Part shown: in pieces, positions 8,903 through 16,787 of the stretch
Numbering within the stretch: the stretch's first letter is position 1
Layout: each line of letters begins with the position of its first letter
Source: Oscillatoriales cyanobacterium
GTDB taxonomy: Bacteria; Cyanobacteriota; Cyanobacteriia; Cyanobacteriales; Laspinemataceae
Assembly: GCA_011390955.1 (NCBI GenBank)
Contig: JAABRM010000012.1
Span: 1 to 64,000, forward strand
DNA length: 64,000 nt
Reading direction: 5' to 3'
Notes under the pieces: model-generated
The model's input: the letters and a program-made list of their open reading frames with translations, nothing else
What the model was told of the DNA's origin: nothing
Database searches by the model: none
Made by a program: the position numbers and the translations under genes

Positions 8903-9020
8903 CTATATAGCCCTTCGCGATTTAATGAGTTACAGTAGAAAAAGATCCCCCCTAGCCCCCCTTTTTAAGGGGGGAACAAGAGGTATTTATCTGTAACTCA
9001 AAATAGCGAAAGCTGCTATA
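8903..9020. mobile_element. Miniature inverted-repeat element inserted in the PIN flank
   Basis: A 108-bp palindromic element (about 8908-9015). Its ends are imperfect inverted repeats of 25-28 bp: TTCGCGATTTAATGAGTTAC on the left pairs with GTAACTCAAAATAGCGAAAG on the right. The centre holds a CCCCCCTTTTTAAGGGGGG hairpin. It is bounded by CTATA at 8903-8907 and again at 9016-9020, as for a 5-bp target duplication. The intact paralogous flank at 11330-11350 reads CCTATATCGGG without the element, a natural empty site. No ORF is present, so movement would need a transposase elsewhere. Confidence 0.7.
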
Positions 9021-9035
9021 TCGGGGTTGATTACT

Positions 9036-9169
9036 TCACTTCCAGCCATAAACTCGAATATGATTAAATTTGAATGTTGGGAGTTGTAATAATTTGGGGA
9101 AAATAGCCTAAAACAGCCACAAGGGTATCATAGTCTTCTGGGACAAACTGCTCAGTGCGATTAAATTGA
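9036..9169 (-). pseudogene. Internally deleted copy of the PIN-domain gene
   Basis: The two halves match the intact PIN gene at 11356-11856 almost base for base. Positions 9036-9067 equal the 3' end of that gene (stop TGA, then codons for FNHIRVYGWK). Positions 9072-9169 equal about 11648-11746 (codons for FNRTEQFVPEDYDTLVAVLG onward to TTPNI). About 260 bp between them, holding the acidic active-site residues, is gone, and the 5' end is missing as well. It cannot make a working nuclease. Its left flank also matches the flank of the intact gene, so a larger segment was duplicated. Confidence 0.85.
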
Positions 9170-9643
9170 TAAATTTTGATTTTTCGGGTTCTCAGAAAAA
9201 TCGATAATTTCGGATAAATCACTTAGTCTGGGTAAATCTTTTAGGGCGGATTTGAATGAATCACTTTCAGTCAAAATATCCTCAAGAGTTAAATAATGAA
9301 CGATCGCCCGATCTATTTTAGGATATTGCGATCGCCGTGGGATAAAGGTTCTCTTATACCCAACTCCTGCCAAAATAATGCCAATATCAGCTTCGGTTTC
9401 TGTGATTTTTTGGTAGAATTCATCCGCATCACTTTGAGGTAATGGCTTGCCCCTTAACTTACATTGAAAATAAATTTTTTGCTGATTTTCATTGTAGCCA
9501 CTGCCATCAACCCCACCATCGGGGCCGAGACACCCTGCTTCCAGTCCTAGTTCGACCGCAAAACAGCGACCCAGCCGCTGTTTTGCTTGATTATCTGAAT
9601 TCAAGTATCCAGCAATTAATGCCCTAATTTGAGTTGCATCCAT
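9161..9643 (-). CDS. Mrr-like PD-(D/E/Q)xK nuclease-fold protein
   Basis: A 160-residue protein whose centre reads GGVDGSGYNENQQKIYFQCK. Asp46 and the Gln60-Cys-Lys62 triad fit the D...QxK active site of Mrr-type restriction-endonuclease folds, which act on DNA ends or modified DNA. I start it at ATG 9641-9643 (MDATQIRALI). Upstream codons would read through the 152-bp element at 9662-9813. The last three codons and the stop fall inside the PIN remnant at 9161-9169, so the natural C-terminus was probably replaced when that fragment arrived. It lies downstream of the ParA/RHH pair on the same strand, separated by the mobile element. No signal peptide or DNA-binding domain is visible. Nuclease activity is inferred from motif spacing. 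Confidence 0.6.
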   Translation of the reverse strand: MDATQIRALIAGYLNSDNQAKQRLGRCFAVELGLEAGCLGPDGGVDGSGYNENQQKIYFQCKLRGKPLPQSDADEFYQKITETEADIGIILAGVGYKRTFIPRRSQYPKIDRAIVHYLTLEDILTESDSFKSALKDLPRLSDLSEIIDFSENPKNQNLSI

Positions 9644-9661
9644 TAGATAGATTAAGATTGT

Positions 9662-9813
9662 TAAGTAGGTGGGCAGAAATAAATGCACCACAGACCAGAT
9701 CAGAAGAAAAACTGTCATTCCCGCCCCACGCATTCGCGGGGGTAAACTCCGACGGGAATCCAAAGCCTATCGGCGGAGAACGAAAAATGCAATTAATTAT
9801 ATTCACCTACTTA
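9662..9813. mobile_element. 152-bp MITE-like element, copy 1
   Basis: Begins TAAGTAGGTG and ends CACCTACTTA, a 10-bp perfect terminal inverted repeat. An inverted copy of the same length lies at 26152-26303, differing by roughly a dozen bases (by eye), mostly near one end. Internally it carries the palindrome GGATTCCCGTCGGAGTTTAC, then CGCGAATGCGTGGGGCGGGA. It has no ORF. It lies exactly between the RHH gene (stop at 9817) and the nuclease start (9643), so it forms the leader of the nuclease gene. Confidence 0.8.
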
Positions 9814-9816
9814 ACT

Positions 9817-10257
9817 TTATGCTTCAGTTTTATATTTTTGAGGAATCAATTTTTCATACAATAGATTGATTCCAAGTATGGCACATTCATTTTCCTTTCC
9901 CTTCATATCATATTGTGCTATTTTTGCCAATGTCTTAGTATCAAGTTGAACCGTGACTTCTGATTTTTGTGATGTTTTTTGAGAATGTTGATTAGTTTGA
10001 CTGTTGTTTTTAATTTTATTCAGATAATCTTGCTCTTTTTCTCCATAGGCTAAAGCGTACTTAATTGCTTGAGGAATAATTTGTTTCATCGGCACTCCCA
10101 GCCAAATAGAACAAAGTTCATCAGCTTTTCTTTTTTCTTCAGTTTCAAAACAAAATCTAAATCGATCTTGTTCTAACATGGAATCGGATTTCTGTAACCC
10201 AATTGATAAGGCTCGTTCTTTGATTCCATCGGTTGTTTGATCCTTGCTGACTGTCAT
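9817..10257 (-). CDS. RHH-like small protein, partner of ParA
   Basis: A 146-residue protein. Its C-terminal third (EVTVQLDTKTLAKIAQYDMK ... ECAILGINLLYEKL, about residues 101-137) has the strand-helix-helix pattern of ribbon-helix-helix DNA-binding proteins. The middle is a polar Gln/Asn/Ser-rich linker (KNNSQTNQHSQKTSQKS), and the N-terminal half is charged and helical. A centromere-binding or adaptor role for the upstream ParA ATPase is inferred from position: its start lies 9 bases after the ParA stop. AGGAGGT sits 5 bases before the ATG at 10255-10257, which decides the start over a GTG two codons upstream that overlaps this site. No ParB-type HTH is present. Not recognised as a named family. 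Confidence 0.6.
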   Translation of the reverse strand: MTVSKDQTTDGIKERALSIGLQKSDSMLEQDRFRFCFETEEKRKADELCSIWLGVPMKQIIPQAIKYALAYGEKEQDYLNKIKNNSQTNQHSQKTSQKSEVTVQLDTKTLAKIAQYDMKGKENECAILGINLLYEKLIPQKYKTEA

Positions 10258-10266
10258 AGACACCTC

Positions 10267-10962
10267 CTAAATTATTAAACATTCATGGCAAAGATTATAA
10301 AAATATTCATAAGTAGATGCAAATCCTGGACAATCCCAAATATACTTATTTTGCTCTAGGGCACTATCTATTTCATCTTGAAAATTCTCCATTGCTGGGG
10401 CAACTTGACAATTTTTAGGTTTGGGATCTGCTTCCTCTAATTTAGAAATTACTCGATCTTGTTCAATGCCAAGAGGCACAACTAAAAATATCGGATAGTA
10501 GTTAATTCCCGGTTCGCGGTTGGCTCTTATTTCTACATCCGCAGCCGTATCTAAGAAGCTGGGCAAGTCGTTGAGCGATCGCTTTTGCGATTTATTAATT
10601 GGAATCACAATGGTATCTGGATAGTTATTACTCATCATTGTCACCATATCTTCTGGGGGGCTATCAGTATCAATGACGATATAATCATAAGTCGCCAAAT
10701 CTGCCTTCTTTATTTGCTTAAATTGACGGTTAAAATCGGGAGGATTCCAGAGGATATCTAACCAGCCATCGATTGAACTTAAAAATTCTTGATATTTTGG
10801 GCGTCTACCTTTGTAGAAACTCCAGGCATCAGGACGCGGATCGCAATCAACGAGAAGGATTTGCCCTACTTGTTCTTTTCTAAGAACCCCAGCGATATGC
10901 ACCGCTAAGGTAGTCTTTCCTACTCCACCTTTGTCGTAATGACAAAGAATAATGTGAGCCAT
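10267..10962 (-). CDS. ParA/MinD-family ATPase
   Basis: A 231-residue deviant-Walker ATPase. Walker A is KGGVGKTT (residues 11-18) with the signature lysine of the ParA/MinD family, Walker A' is LLVDCDPRPDA, and Walker B is YIVIDTDSPPED. There is no N-terminal HTH, so this is the short plasmid-type (type Ib) form. Such ATPases move or position DNA or protein cargo on the nucleoid. It is the first gene of a pair with the RHH-like gene downstream. No replication gene is in the window, so it may be a plasmid- or element-derived segregation pair settled in the chromosome, or a cargo-positioning system. Confidence 0.85.
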   Translation of the reverse strand: MAHIILCHYDKGGVGKTTLAVHIAGVLRKEQVGQILLVDCDPRPDAWSFYKGRRPKYQEFLSSIDGWLDILWNPPDFNRQFKQIKKADLATYDYIVIDTDSPPEDMVTMMSNNYPDTIVIPINKSQKRSLNDLPSFLDTAADVEIRANREPGINYYPIFLVVPLGIEQDRVISKLEEADPKPKNCQVAPAMENFQDEIDSALEQNKYIWDCPGFASTYEYFYNLCHECLII

Positions 10963-11355
10963 TAGTTATCTCCATCACACTTGACATTTTCTATTATATA
11001 GCATTTTTTATTTTGATGTGTGAAATGTTTAGGCTAGGCCGACAAAGGAACCATGAGTTAATTTTTAGAAAAAAACCGGGTTTTTCCTCATCATTGAACT
11101 TCTTTTTTATTCGGGAATGGCGCGATCGCATTCTCTGGAAGTTTCTATCCATTCCTGCATAATTACTGATAGATAATGTCATGCGGTGGGTTACGGCACG
11201 AATTAAAGTTATCTGTTTGTGGCCAAAATATTTGCGTGCCCAACCCACCCTAACCCACTTAAACAAACAATCTATCCGTTGCCAACCAATGCCAAATTTA
11301 ATTACAAAAAAACCATTTTTTTGAACCAGTTTTTCCTATATCGGGCTTGATTACT
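10963..11355. repeat. Non-coding gap with repeats, 3' flank of the PIN gene
   Basis: No gene is called. The 60-bp sequence at 11193-11252 recurs at 12342-12401. The stretch 11266-11335 matches the flank of the deleted PIN copy near 8840-8905. A minus-strand frame of 90 codons across it reads through these repeats (EEKPGFFL) and is not convincing. Confidence 0.6.
11193..11252. repeat. 60-bp direct repeat, left copy (flanks the PIN module)
   Basis: Starts ACGGCACGAATTAAAGTTAT and ends in CAACCCACCCTA. It matches 12342-12401 with one mismatch in the same orientation. The two copies bracket the PIN module. Confidence 0.85.
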
Positions 11356-11856
11356 TCACTTCCAGCCATAAACTCGAATATGATTAAAGTTGACAGTATC
11401 AATCCCAATTTTTTGCAGATAATTGGCTAACCTCAAATCGTCTGTCAGTACCAAATAATGCTCTCTCGCTACATGGATAATCCCACAATCAGTCAAGCCA
11501 AACTTAGTAAATTTATCTATTTTTGCGGCTGTTGCGCTTTCAATATAAGATTCAGTAAGTCTGGTGATTCCTTGCCCCAACATTTGCAAACATTGCGATC
11601 TTTCCGGTTCGCCAATTTGATTGACGAGGCTATTCACTTCTGTCAAAATGTTGGGAGTTGTAATAATTTGGGAAAAATAGCCTAAAACAGCCACAAGGGT
11701 ATCATAGTCTTCTGGGACAAACTGCTCAGTGCGATTAAATTGAGAGATGCGGGATTTATTCACTGTCCCCACAAACCATAATACTAAAATATTAGTATCA
11801 ATTAAAATCCCCCGCTGTTTATATTTTTTAAATAATTCACCAATATAATCGCTCAT
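11356..11856 (-). CDS. PIN-domain ribonuclease (putative toxin)
   Basis: A 166-residue PIN-domain protein. The fold's acidic residues are visible as Asp20 (GILIDTNILVLW), Glu73 (TPNILTEVNSL), Asp123 (GLTDCGIIHVA) and Asp139/140 (YLVLTDDLRLANYL). Such proteins are Mg-dependent RNases, most often toxins of toxin-antitoxin pairs. The start ATG overlaps the last codon of the upstream small gene (ATGA at 11853-11856), so the two are translationally coupled. The partner does not look like a VapB, PhdYeFM or RHH antitoxin. A second, deleted copy lies at 9036-9169. The toxin role is inferred from fold and arrangement. Confidence 0.75.
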   Translation of the reverse strand: MSDYIGELFKKYKQRGILIDTNILVLWFVGTVNKSRISQFNRTEQFVPEDYDTLVAVLGYFSQIITTPNILTEVNSLVNQIGEPERSQCLQMLGQGITRLTESYIESATAAKIDKFTKFGLTDCGIIHVAREHYLVLTDDLRLANYLQKIGIDTVNFNHIRVYGWK

Positions 11857-12161
11857 AGCTCTCGAATTTTCATTGATGCGACTTCTCCGGTTTCGGCATC
11901 AACTTTAAAAATCTTATACTCGCGATTTTCTCCGATGCTAATTCCCAGATTTTCTAAAGGGTTATTTTTAACCGAGTTGGCTAGATTATATCCCAAAGTA
12001 ATCAACCAGAATTTTTTATCTTCTGATAGTTCCACTTCTTCTAGTCTGACGTTTTTAGGTTCACTGCCAATTAAATCTTGAATTGATTGGAAATAAATCT
12101 GCACAGCATTAACCGCTGCACGGACATCAATTTTCTTTGATTGCTGTAATTGTTCTGGCAT
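11853..12161 (-). CDS. Small protein coupled to the PIN gene (possible antitoxin)
   Basis: A 102-residue protein (MPEQLQQSKKIDVRAAVNAV ... KIREL). After an N-terminal helix it shows alternating strands (NVRLEEVELSEDKKFWLITLGY, REYKIFKVDAETGEVASMKI) that recall the PepSY-like alpha/beta pattern rather than a DNA-binding antitoxin. I cannot assign a family. AGGAGG lies 7 bases upstream of the ATG at 12159-12161, so the possible start 11 codons upstream is rejected. It overlaps the PIN gene by 4 bases, which suggests a fixed expression ratio as in toxin-antitoxin operons. Confidence 0.6.
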   Translation of the reverse strand: MPEQLQQSKKIDVRAAVNAVQIYFQSIQDLIGSEPKNVRLEEVELSEDKKFWLITLGYNLANSVKNNPLENLGISIGENREYKIFKVDAETGEVASMKIREL

Positions 12162-12181
12162 GATTAATCCTCCTGTTTCAT

Positions 12182-12460
12182 AGCATTCAGACAAAAACCG
12201 GGTTTCTTTGCAAGTATTTTGGGTTCAATTCCAAGATTATCATAGAAACCCGGTTTCTTTATCATGCAGATATCAAAAGTTTTTTTGGTTTGGGAATGGC
12301 GCGATCTTAGAAACCCGGTTTCTTGAAGAAACCGGGTTTCTACGGCACGAATTAAAGTTATCTGTTTGTGGCCAAAATATTTGCGTGCCTAACCCACCCT
12401 ACCTCTGAGCTAAAAAGAAACCGGGTTTCTTGAAGAAACCCGGTTTCTAATTGCCTTCTA
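12182..12460. repeat. Cluster of AGAAACCSGGTTTCT palindromes and 60-bp repeat
   Basis: At least six copies of the AGAAACC(C/G)GGTTTCT palindrome, often head to tail (TTTCTTGAAGAAACC junctions near 12322 and 12432). The right copy of the 60-bp repeat is at 12342-12401. The cluster separates the PIN operon promoter from the 3' end of chlH. It has no coding capacity and could form transcript hairpins on both strands. Confidence 0.8.
12342..12401. repeat. 60-bp direct repeat, right copy
   Basis: Same orientation as 11193-11252, with one mismatch. A shorter shared block (GGGAATGGCGCGATC at about 11114 and 12292) lies at a similar distance to the left of each copy, so the original repeat was longer and has been interrupted by palindromes. 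Confidence 0.85.
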
Positions 12461-12466
12461 AACGGC

Positions 12467-15400
12467 TTATTCTATCCCTTCAATGCGGTCTTCAACTTCT
12501 TGGTACAACTGACGCAAACGGTCTAAATTCTCTTCACTGGTTTCCCAGTAACCGCGTCCGTTGGCTTCCAACAAACTTGTCACCATTTTGCGGAAAGAAT
12601 GGGGGTTGAGGTTTAACAAACGTTTTTGCATTTCTGCATCCTTCATAAAGGTGTCGTTGGTTTCCTCATATACCCAGTTGTCCACGGCGCCCGCAGTTGC
12701 CGACCAGCCGATGGTATTCACCAACCGCTTGGACAGTTCCCGGACTCCTTCATAACCGTTGGACAGCATCCCCTCGTACCATTTGGGGTTCAGCATTTTG
12801 GTGCGGACATCCAAACGCACGGTTTCACTGAGCGATCGCACCTGGGCATTTGCCGTGGTGGTATCGGCAATATAAGCCGCTGGAGTCTTGCCATCACCGC
12901 GCAACTTGGCCACCAACTTGGTGGGGTCAGAGTCGAAATAGTGGGAAACGTCGGTTAAGCTGATTTCCGAAGAATCCAGGTTTTGGAAAGTGACATCAGC
13001 AGTTTTCAAGGAAGCCTCGAAAATATCCCGGCTTTCGCTAAAGCTGCCCGGATTATCGGAAGAGAAGGCAAAAGACTTGCGCTTCAGATACATATCCTGT
13101 AACTCGGCTTCATTTTCCCAGGTGCTATTTTCCACCGCCAAGTTGACGTTAGAAGAATAGGAACCAGAGGCATTAGAGAAAACGCGAGTCGCCGCTTGCC
13201 GTAAGTTAATCCCCAAATCTGCCGCTTGCTTCATGGCGTGTTTGCGGATAAAGTTCATTTCCACGGGTTCGTCGGCTTCAGCGGCCATTTTCACCGCTTT
13301 ATCCAACAAGGTCATCTGGTTAATAAATAGGTCGCGGAATACCCCGGAACAGTTGATCACTACGTCAATGCGAGGACGACCTAATTCTTCCAGAGAAATG
13401 AGTTCCAGCTTGTTCACCCGTCCCAAGGAGTCGGGCATTGGCTTCACCCCGACCATCCACATAATTTGGGCCAAAGATTCGCCGTAGGTCTTAATATTGT
13501 CCGTTCCCCAGAGGACGCAGGAAATGGTTTCTGGGTATTGACCGCCGTTGTCTTGCCGTTGCCGGTCTAGCAGGCGATCGACCACGATTTTGGCGGACTT
13601 GACTGCCGCAGCAGTGGGGATGGTTTCCGGGTTGAGGGCGTGCATATTCTTGCCGGTGGGCAATACTGCCGGGTTGCGGATGGGGTCGCCACCAGGACCG
13701 GGGAGCACATATTCCCCTTCTAAGGCCCGCAATAGGGCACCGAGTTCGTTATCGGCGCACACTTGTTTGAGGCAAAATTCCAGATATTCAAATAGGGGCT
13801 TAATCGGTTCTGGGTCAACTTTGGGGAAACCGGCAGCGTGCAAGGCTTCGATCCAAGGTTCTTTTTTGCCCATGTTGAAGAAATTCAACTTAGACACCAG
13901 GGAAACCCGTCCGTCGGCGTCGGTCTGTTCTTTGACCAAGGCAGCAACGGCGTCACGGGTGGCTTGGGTGATGTCTTGCAAGAGTTGGACATCTTGGAGA
14001 ATGCCGCGATCGTTGTTGGCGTAGACGTCGTTGATATCCCGACCAACGCTGTTGGCGACGATCCGAGGTAAGGAGAGAATTTGTTCTTCTTCGCGATCGA
14101 GGCTGGCAATATTTACCAAGGTGGCGATCGCTTCTTCGGCACTCGGTGGCTTACCAATAATATGCAACCCACAAGGCAACAGCCGCGATTCAATTTCCAT
14201 CAGCTTGCGGTAAACCAAGCCGACAATATTATCCCGTTCTTCAGCGGATAACTCGGAGGCGTCTTTTTCTGGGAAAGCAATATCTTTGTCTAAATTCACC
14301 ATCCGGGATTGTTCAATGATGGTGTTGACAATTTGCACGCCCCGTCCGCTGTCTTTCAAAGTTTGATAAGAACCGATTAACTCATTCAGTTCTTGCAAGC
14401 CTTTGTACAGACCGGCGTTTTCCGCAGGAGGAGTCAGATAGCTGATGGTTTCCGCATAGCTACGCCGTTTGGCGATCGTCGCTTCCGAGGGGTTATTCGC
14501 CGCATAGTAATAGATGTTAGGAATCTTGCCAATCAAACTATCGGGATAGCAGTCCCCAGACATCCCCATTTGCTTACCGGGCATGAATTCCAAAGACCCG
14601 TGAGTGCCAAAGTGCAGCACCGCATCAGCGCCCCAGATTTTTTCTAAATAGGTATAGTAAGCGGCAAAACCATGATGGGGGCTGGCAGAACGGGAGAATA
14701 ACAACCGCATGGGGTCGCCTTCATAGCCAAAAGTGGGCTGTACGCCGATAAATAGATTGCCGAAAGATTTGCCATAGACCAGCAGGTTTTGACCGTCGCT
14801 GTTCAGATTGCCCGGAGGTGGGCCCCAGTTTTCATGGAGTCGTTCGGAGTAGGGAGTGAGTTTTTCATACTCTTCTACGGACATCCGGTAGGCAACGTTT
14901 AATTCCGGGGTGGCATATTGGGCTTGGGCATCGTGGATTACCTCTTCCATCAGCTTCTCAGCAGATTCGGGCAATTCGGGGATGTCGTAGCCGTTGTTTT
15001 TCAGGGCTTTGACCACTTCATAGATGCTGCCAAAAACGTTGAGATAGGCAGCAGTTCCCACGTTGCCTTTGTCCGGGGGGAAGCTGAAGATGGTGATAGC
15101 GACTTTTTTGTCCAATTTGGGCTTACGGCGCAAAGTTGCCCATTTGATTGCCCGTTGGGCGACGGCTTCTACCCGGTCTTGCAATGCGATCGCTTTTCCG
15201 GTAGCCCCGTCACGACCGGACATAATAATCGGTTCGATCGCCCCATCCAGTTCGGGAATGGCGATTTGTAAAGCCACTTGAATCGGGTGCAAGCCTAAAT
15301 CGCTGTTTTCCCATTCTTCCGTAGTTTGGAACACCAGGGGCAACGCCACCATATAAGGACGGTTTAGACGTTTCAAAGAGTCGATCGCCTTGGGATGGTC

Positions 15401-16465
15401 TTGACGGGCAGGGCCACCTACCAGGGCAAACCCAGTCAGAGAAACCACCGTATCCACTAAAGGCAAAGGTTCAACCCCTTTCGCGCCGAAATCCCAAAAA
15501 TAGGTGTCCACCGGCTTGGAGAAATCTAACCCCCCGGAAAATACCGACAGGGGACGGGCGCCCATCGCCTCAATTTCCTGCACAATGGCCACATAGTGAG
15601 CATCATCACCAGTGACCAGGTGGGTGCGCTGCATCACCAAGCCAACGCAAGGGGCTAACGGGTCTTTCAGGTCATCAGAAATATCCGTCCGGTTGTTGTA
15701 CCAGGTGAGATATTCCTTAACATCTTCAAACATTTTCGGCGCCAGGGGGTGCCAGATACCCATATCGGGATAGACCACCGGGTCAGCAAACTGCACGGAC
15801 TGACCATTAACCGTCGGCACATCCTTAAATACATACTTAGCCGCCAACATTAGCAGGAAGTTTTGTAGGTTCTCGGAAGAACCCCCCAGCCAATATTGGA
15901 ACGACAGCATGAAGTTGCGAGCATCTTGGGCTTTGTCTACGGGCAGATATTTTAAGACTTTCGGCAAGGTTTGCAGCAGTTTCAGCATCCCGTCTTGGAA
16001 TGAAGAACCGGATTTTTCCTTCCGCTTCCGCATGAAGTCCGCGATCGCGCTCTTGGATTGCCCCAATTGCGACATGGAGAAACTGCCCATCTTATTGAGG
16101 CGCATCACTTGCGGCATGGAAGGAAATATCACAGCGACATCAAGGGAGTCGCGGTACGGTTCTACTGCCGCTACGACCTTTTCCGCCAGGTCTTCAATGA
16201 AAATCAGAGACGCGATGAAAATATTGGCCTCAGCCACATCCCGTTTCAAAGCTTCAACATTTTCCGGGTTGCGAAGTTCTTCAATTAAATAACCGCTGAT
16301 TTCAATGGCGATGTTCGGGTTTCCCCGGTTAATCGTCTGCACCGCCTCGGACAGGGTGCTTTGATACTGGGCTTCTAGCACCACATACACCACCTTAACC
16401 AGCGATCGGCCCCTGAGATCGTCTGGGACTATATGACGAACGGTGGGCTTCACTTGAGTGAACAT
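12467..16465 (-). CDS. chlH: Magnesium chelatase subunit H
   Basis: A 1,332-residue protein of the expected ChlH/BchH length. ChlH binds protoporphyrin IX and, with the ChlI/ChlD AAA+ motor, inserts Mg2+ in the first committed step of chlorophyll synthesis. Recognisable stretches include [20 protein letters not shown] near the start, [20 protein letters not shown] in the catalytic core, [19 protein letters not shown] and, near the end, [27 protein letters not shown] is 8 bases before the ATG at 16463-16465. It is transcribed alone, with a 322-bp gap upstream and the palindrome cluster at 12182-12460 immediately after its stop. It is a core gene set among accessory DNA. No truncation or frameshift was noticed. 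Confidence 0.97.
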   Translation of the reverse strand: MFTQVKPTVRHIVPDDLRGRSLVKVVYVVLEAQYQSTLSEAVQTINRGNPNIAIEISGYLIEELRNPENVEALKRDVAEANIFIASLIFIEDLAEKVVAAVEPYRDSLDVAVIFPSMPQVMRLNKMGSFSMSQLGQSKSAIADFMRKRKEKSGSSFQDGMLKLLQTLPKVLKYLPVDKAQDARNFMLSFQYWLGGSSENLQNFLLMLAAKYVFKDVPTVNGQSVQFADPVVYPDMGIWHPLAPKMFEDVKEYLTWYNNRTDISDDLKDPLAPCVGLVMQRTHLVTGDDAHYVAIVQEIEAMGARPLSVFSGGLDFSKPVDTYFWDFGAKGVEPLPLVDTVVSLTGFALVGGPARQDHPKAIDSLKRLNRPYMVALPLVFQTTEEWENSDLGLHPIQVALQIAIPELDGAIEPIIMSGRDGATGKAIALQDRVEAVAQRAIKWATLRRKPKLDKKVAITIFSFPPDKGNVGTAAYLNVFGSIYEVVKALKNNGYDIPELPESAEKLMEEVIHDAQAQYATPELNVAYRMSVEEYEKLTPYSERLHENWGPPPGNLNSDGQNLLVYGKSFGNLFIGVQPTFGYEGDPMRLLFSRSASPHHGFAAYYTYLEKIWGADAVLHFGTHGSLEFMPGKQMGMSGDCYPDSLIGKIPNIYYYAANNPSEATIAKRRSYAETISYLTPPAENAGLYKGLQELNELIGSYQTLKDSGRGVQIVNTIIEQSRMVNLDKDIAFPEKDASELSAEERDNIVGLVYRKLMEIESRLLPCGLHIIGKPPSAEEAIATLVNIASLDREEEQILSLPRIVANSVGRDINDVYANNDRGILQDVQLLQDITQATRDAVAALVKEQTDADGRVSLVSKLNFFNMGKKEPWIEALHAAGFPKVDPEPIKPLFEYLEFCLKQVCADNELGALLRALEGEYVLPGPGGDPIRNPAVLPTGKNMHALNPETIPTAAAVKSAKIVVDRLLDRQRQDNGGQYPETISCVLWGTDNIKTYGESLAQIMWMVGVKPMPDSLGRVNKLELISLEELGRPRIDVVINCSGVFRDLFINQMTLLDKAVKMAAEADEPVEMNFIRKHAMKQAADLGINLRQAATRVFSNASGSYSSNVNLAVENSTWENEAELQDMYLKRKSFAFSSDNPGSFSESRDIFEASLKTADVTFQNLDSSEISLTDVSHYFDSDPTKLVAKLRGDGKTPAAYIADTTTANAQVRSLSETVRLDVRTKMLNPKWYEGMLSNGYEGVRELSKRLVNTIGWSATAGAVDNWVYEETNDTFMKDAEMQKRLLNLNPHSFRKMVTSLLEANGRGYWETSEENLDRLRQLYQEVEDRIEGIE

Positions 16466-16787
16466 TCAGTTTGACTCCTTTGATGTATCTGAGTTTAAGA
16501 TTTATTGCCATATATTTTTTTTACCAGAAAATCTTGACTTTATGAGTGGTTTTGCCCAAATTTGCCCCAACTTGATAAAAAAAGTGCCATAAATCTTTAC
16601 AAATATTTACACTTATGCGAGTATAGACTCATAAATATGTTAAGCTGGAGATAAATTAGCCAAATTCGTCAGAATTGACCTTCGAGCATCCCAGACATTT
16701 TAGTCGCCAACCATCACCCCAGGTTTGGTATTTCCCCTGGGACGGCGATCGCTCGAACGTTCATCGGCTATTTTATGCACCACAAAC
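16466..16787. other. chlH upstream region
   Basis: A 322-bp gap between the chlH start and the stop of the first CHAT gene. AT-rich near chlH (16500-16660), as expected for a promoter region, but I cannot pick a single convincing -35/-10 pair. A CCCCAGG ... CCTGGGA inverted repeat lies near 16719-16741, possibly acting on chlH leader RNA or ending nothing. No gene is seen. Confidence 0.4.

Noticed and set aside
8576-8938. Gene over the 42-bp array
   Set aside because: It only translates the repeats (SAANQYSQ); the frame changes meaning between units because of small indels.
9644-9763. N-terminal extension of the nuclease with a membrane segment
   Set aside because: These codons lie mostly in the 152-bp element; the hydrophobic stretch is translated repeat and not conserved protein.
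10994-11266. Minus-strand gene of 90 codons
   Set aside because: It reads through dispersed repeats shared with 12290-12401 and has no recognisable domain.
16466-16787. A specific sigma70 promoter for chlH
   Set aside because: Several AT-rich hexamers occur, but none has both boxes at a proper spacing, so no site is named.
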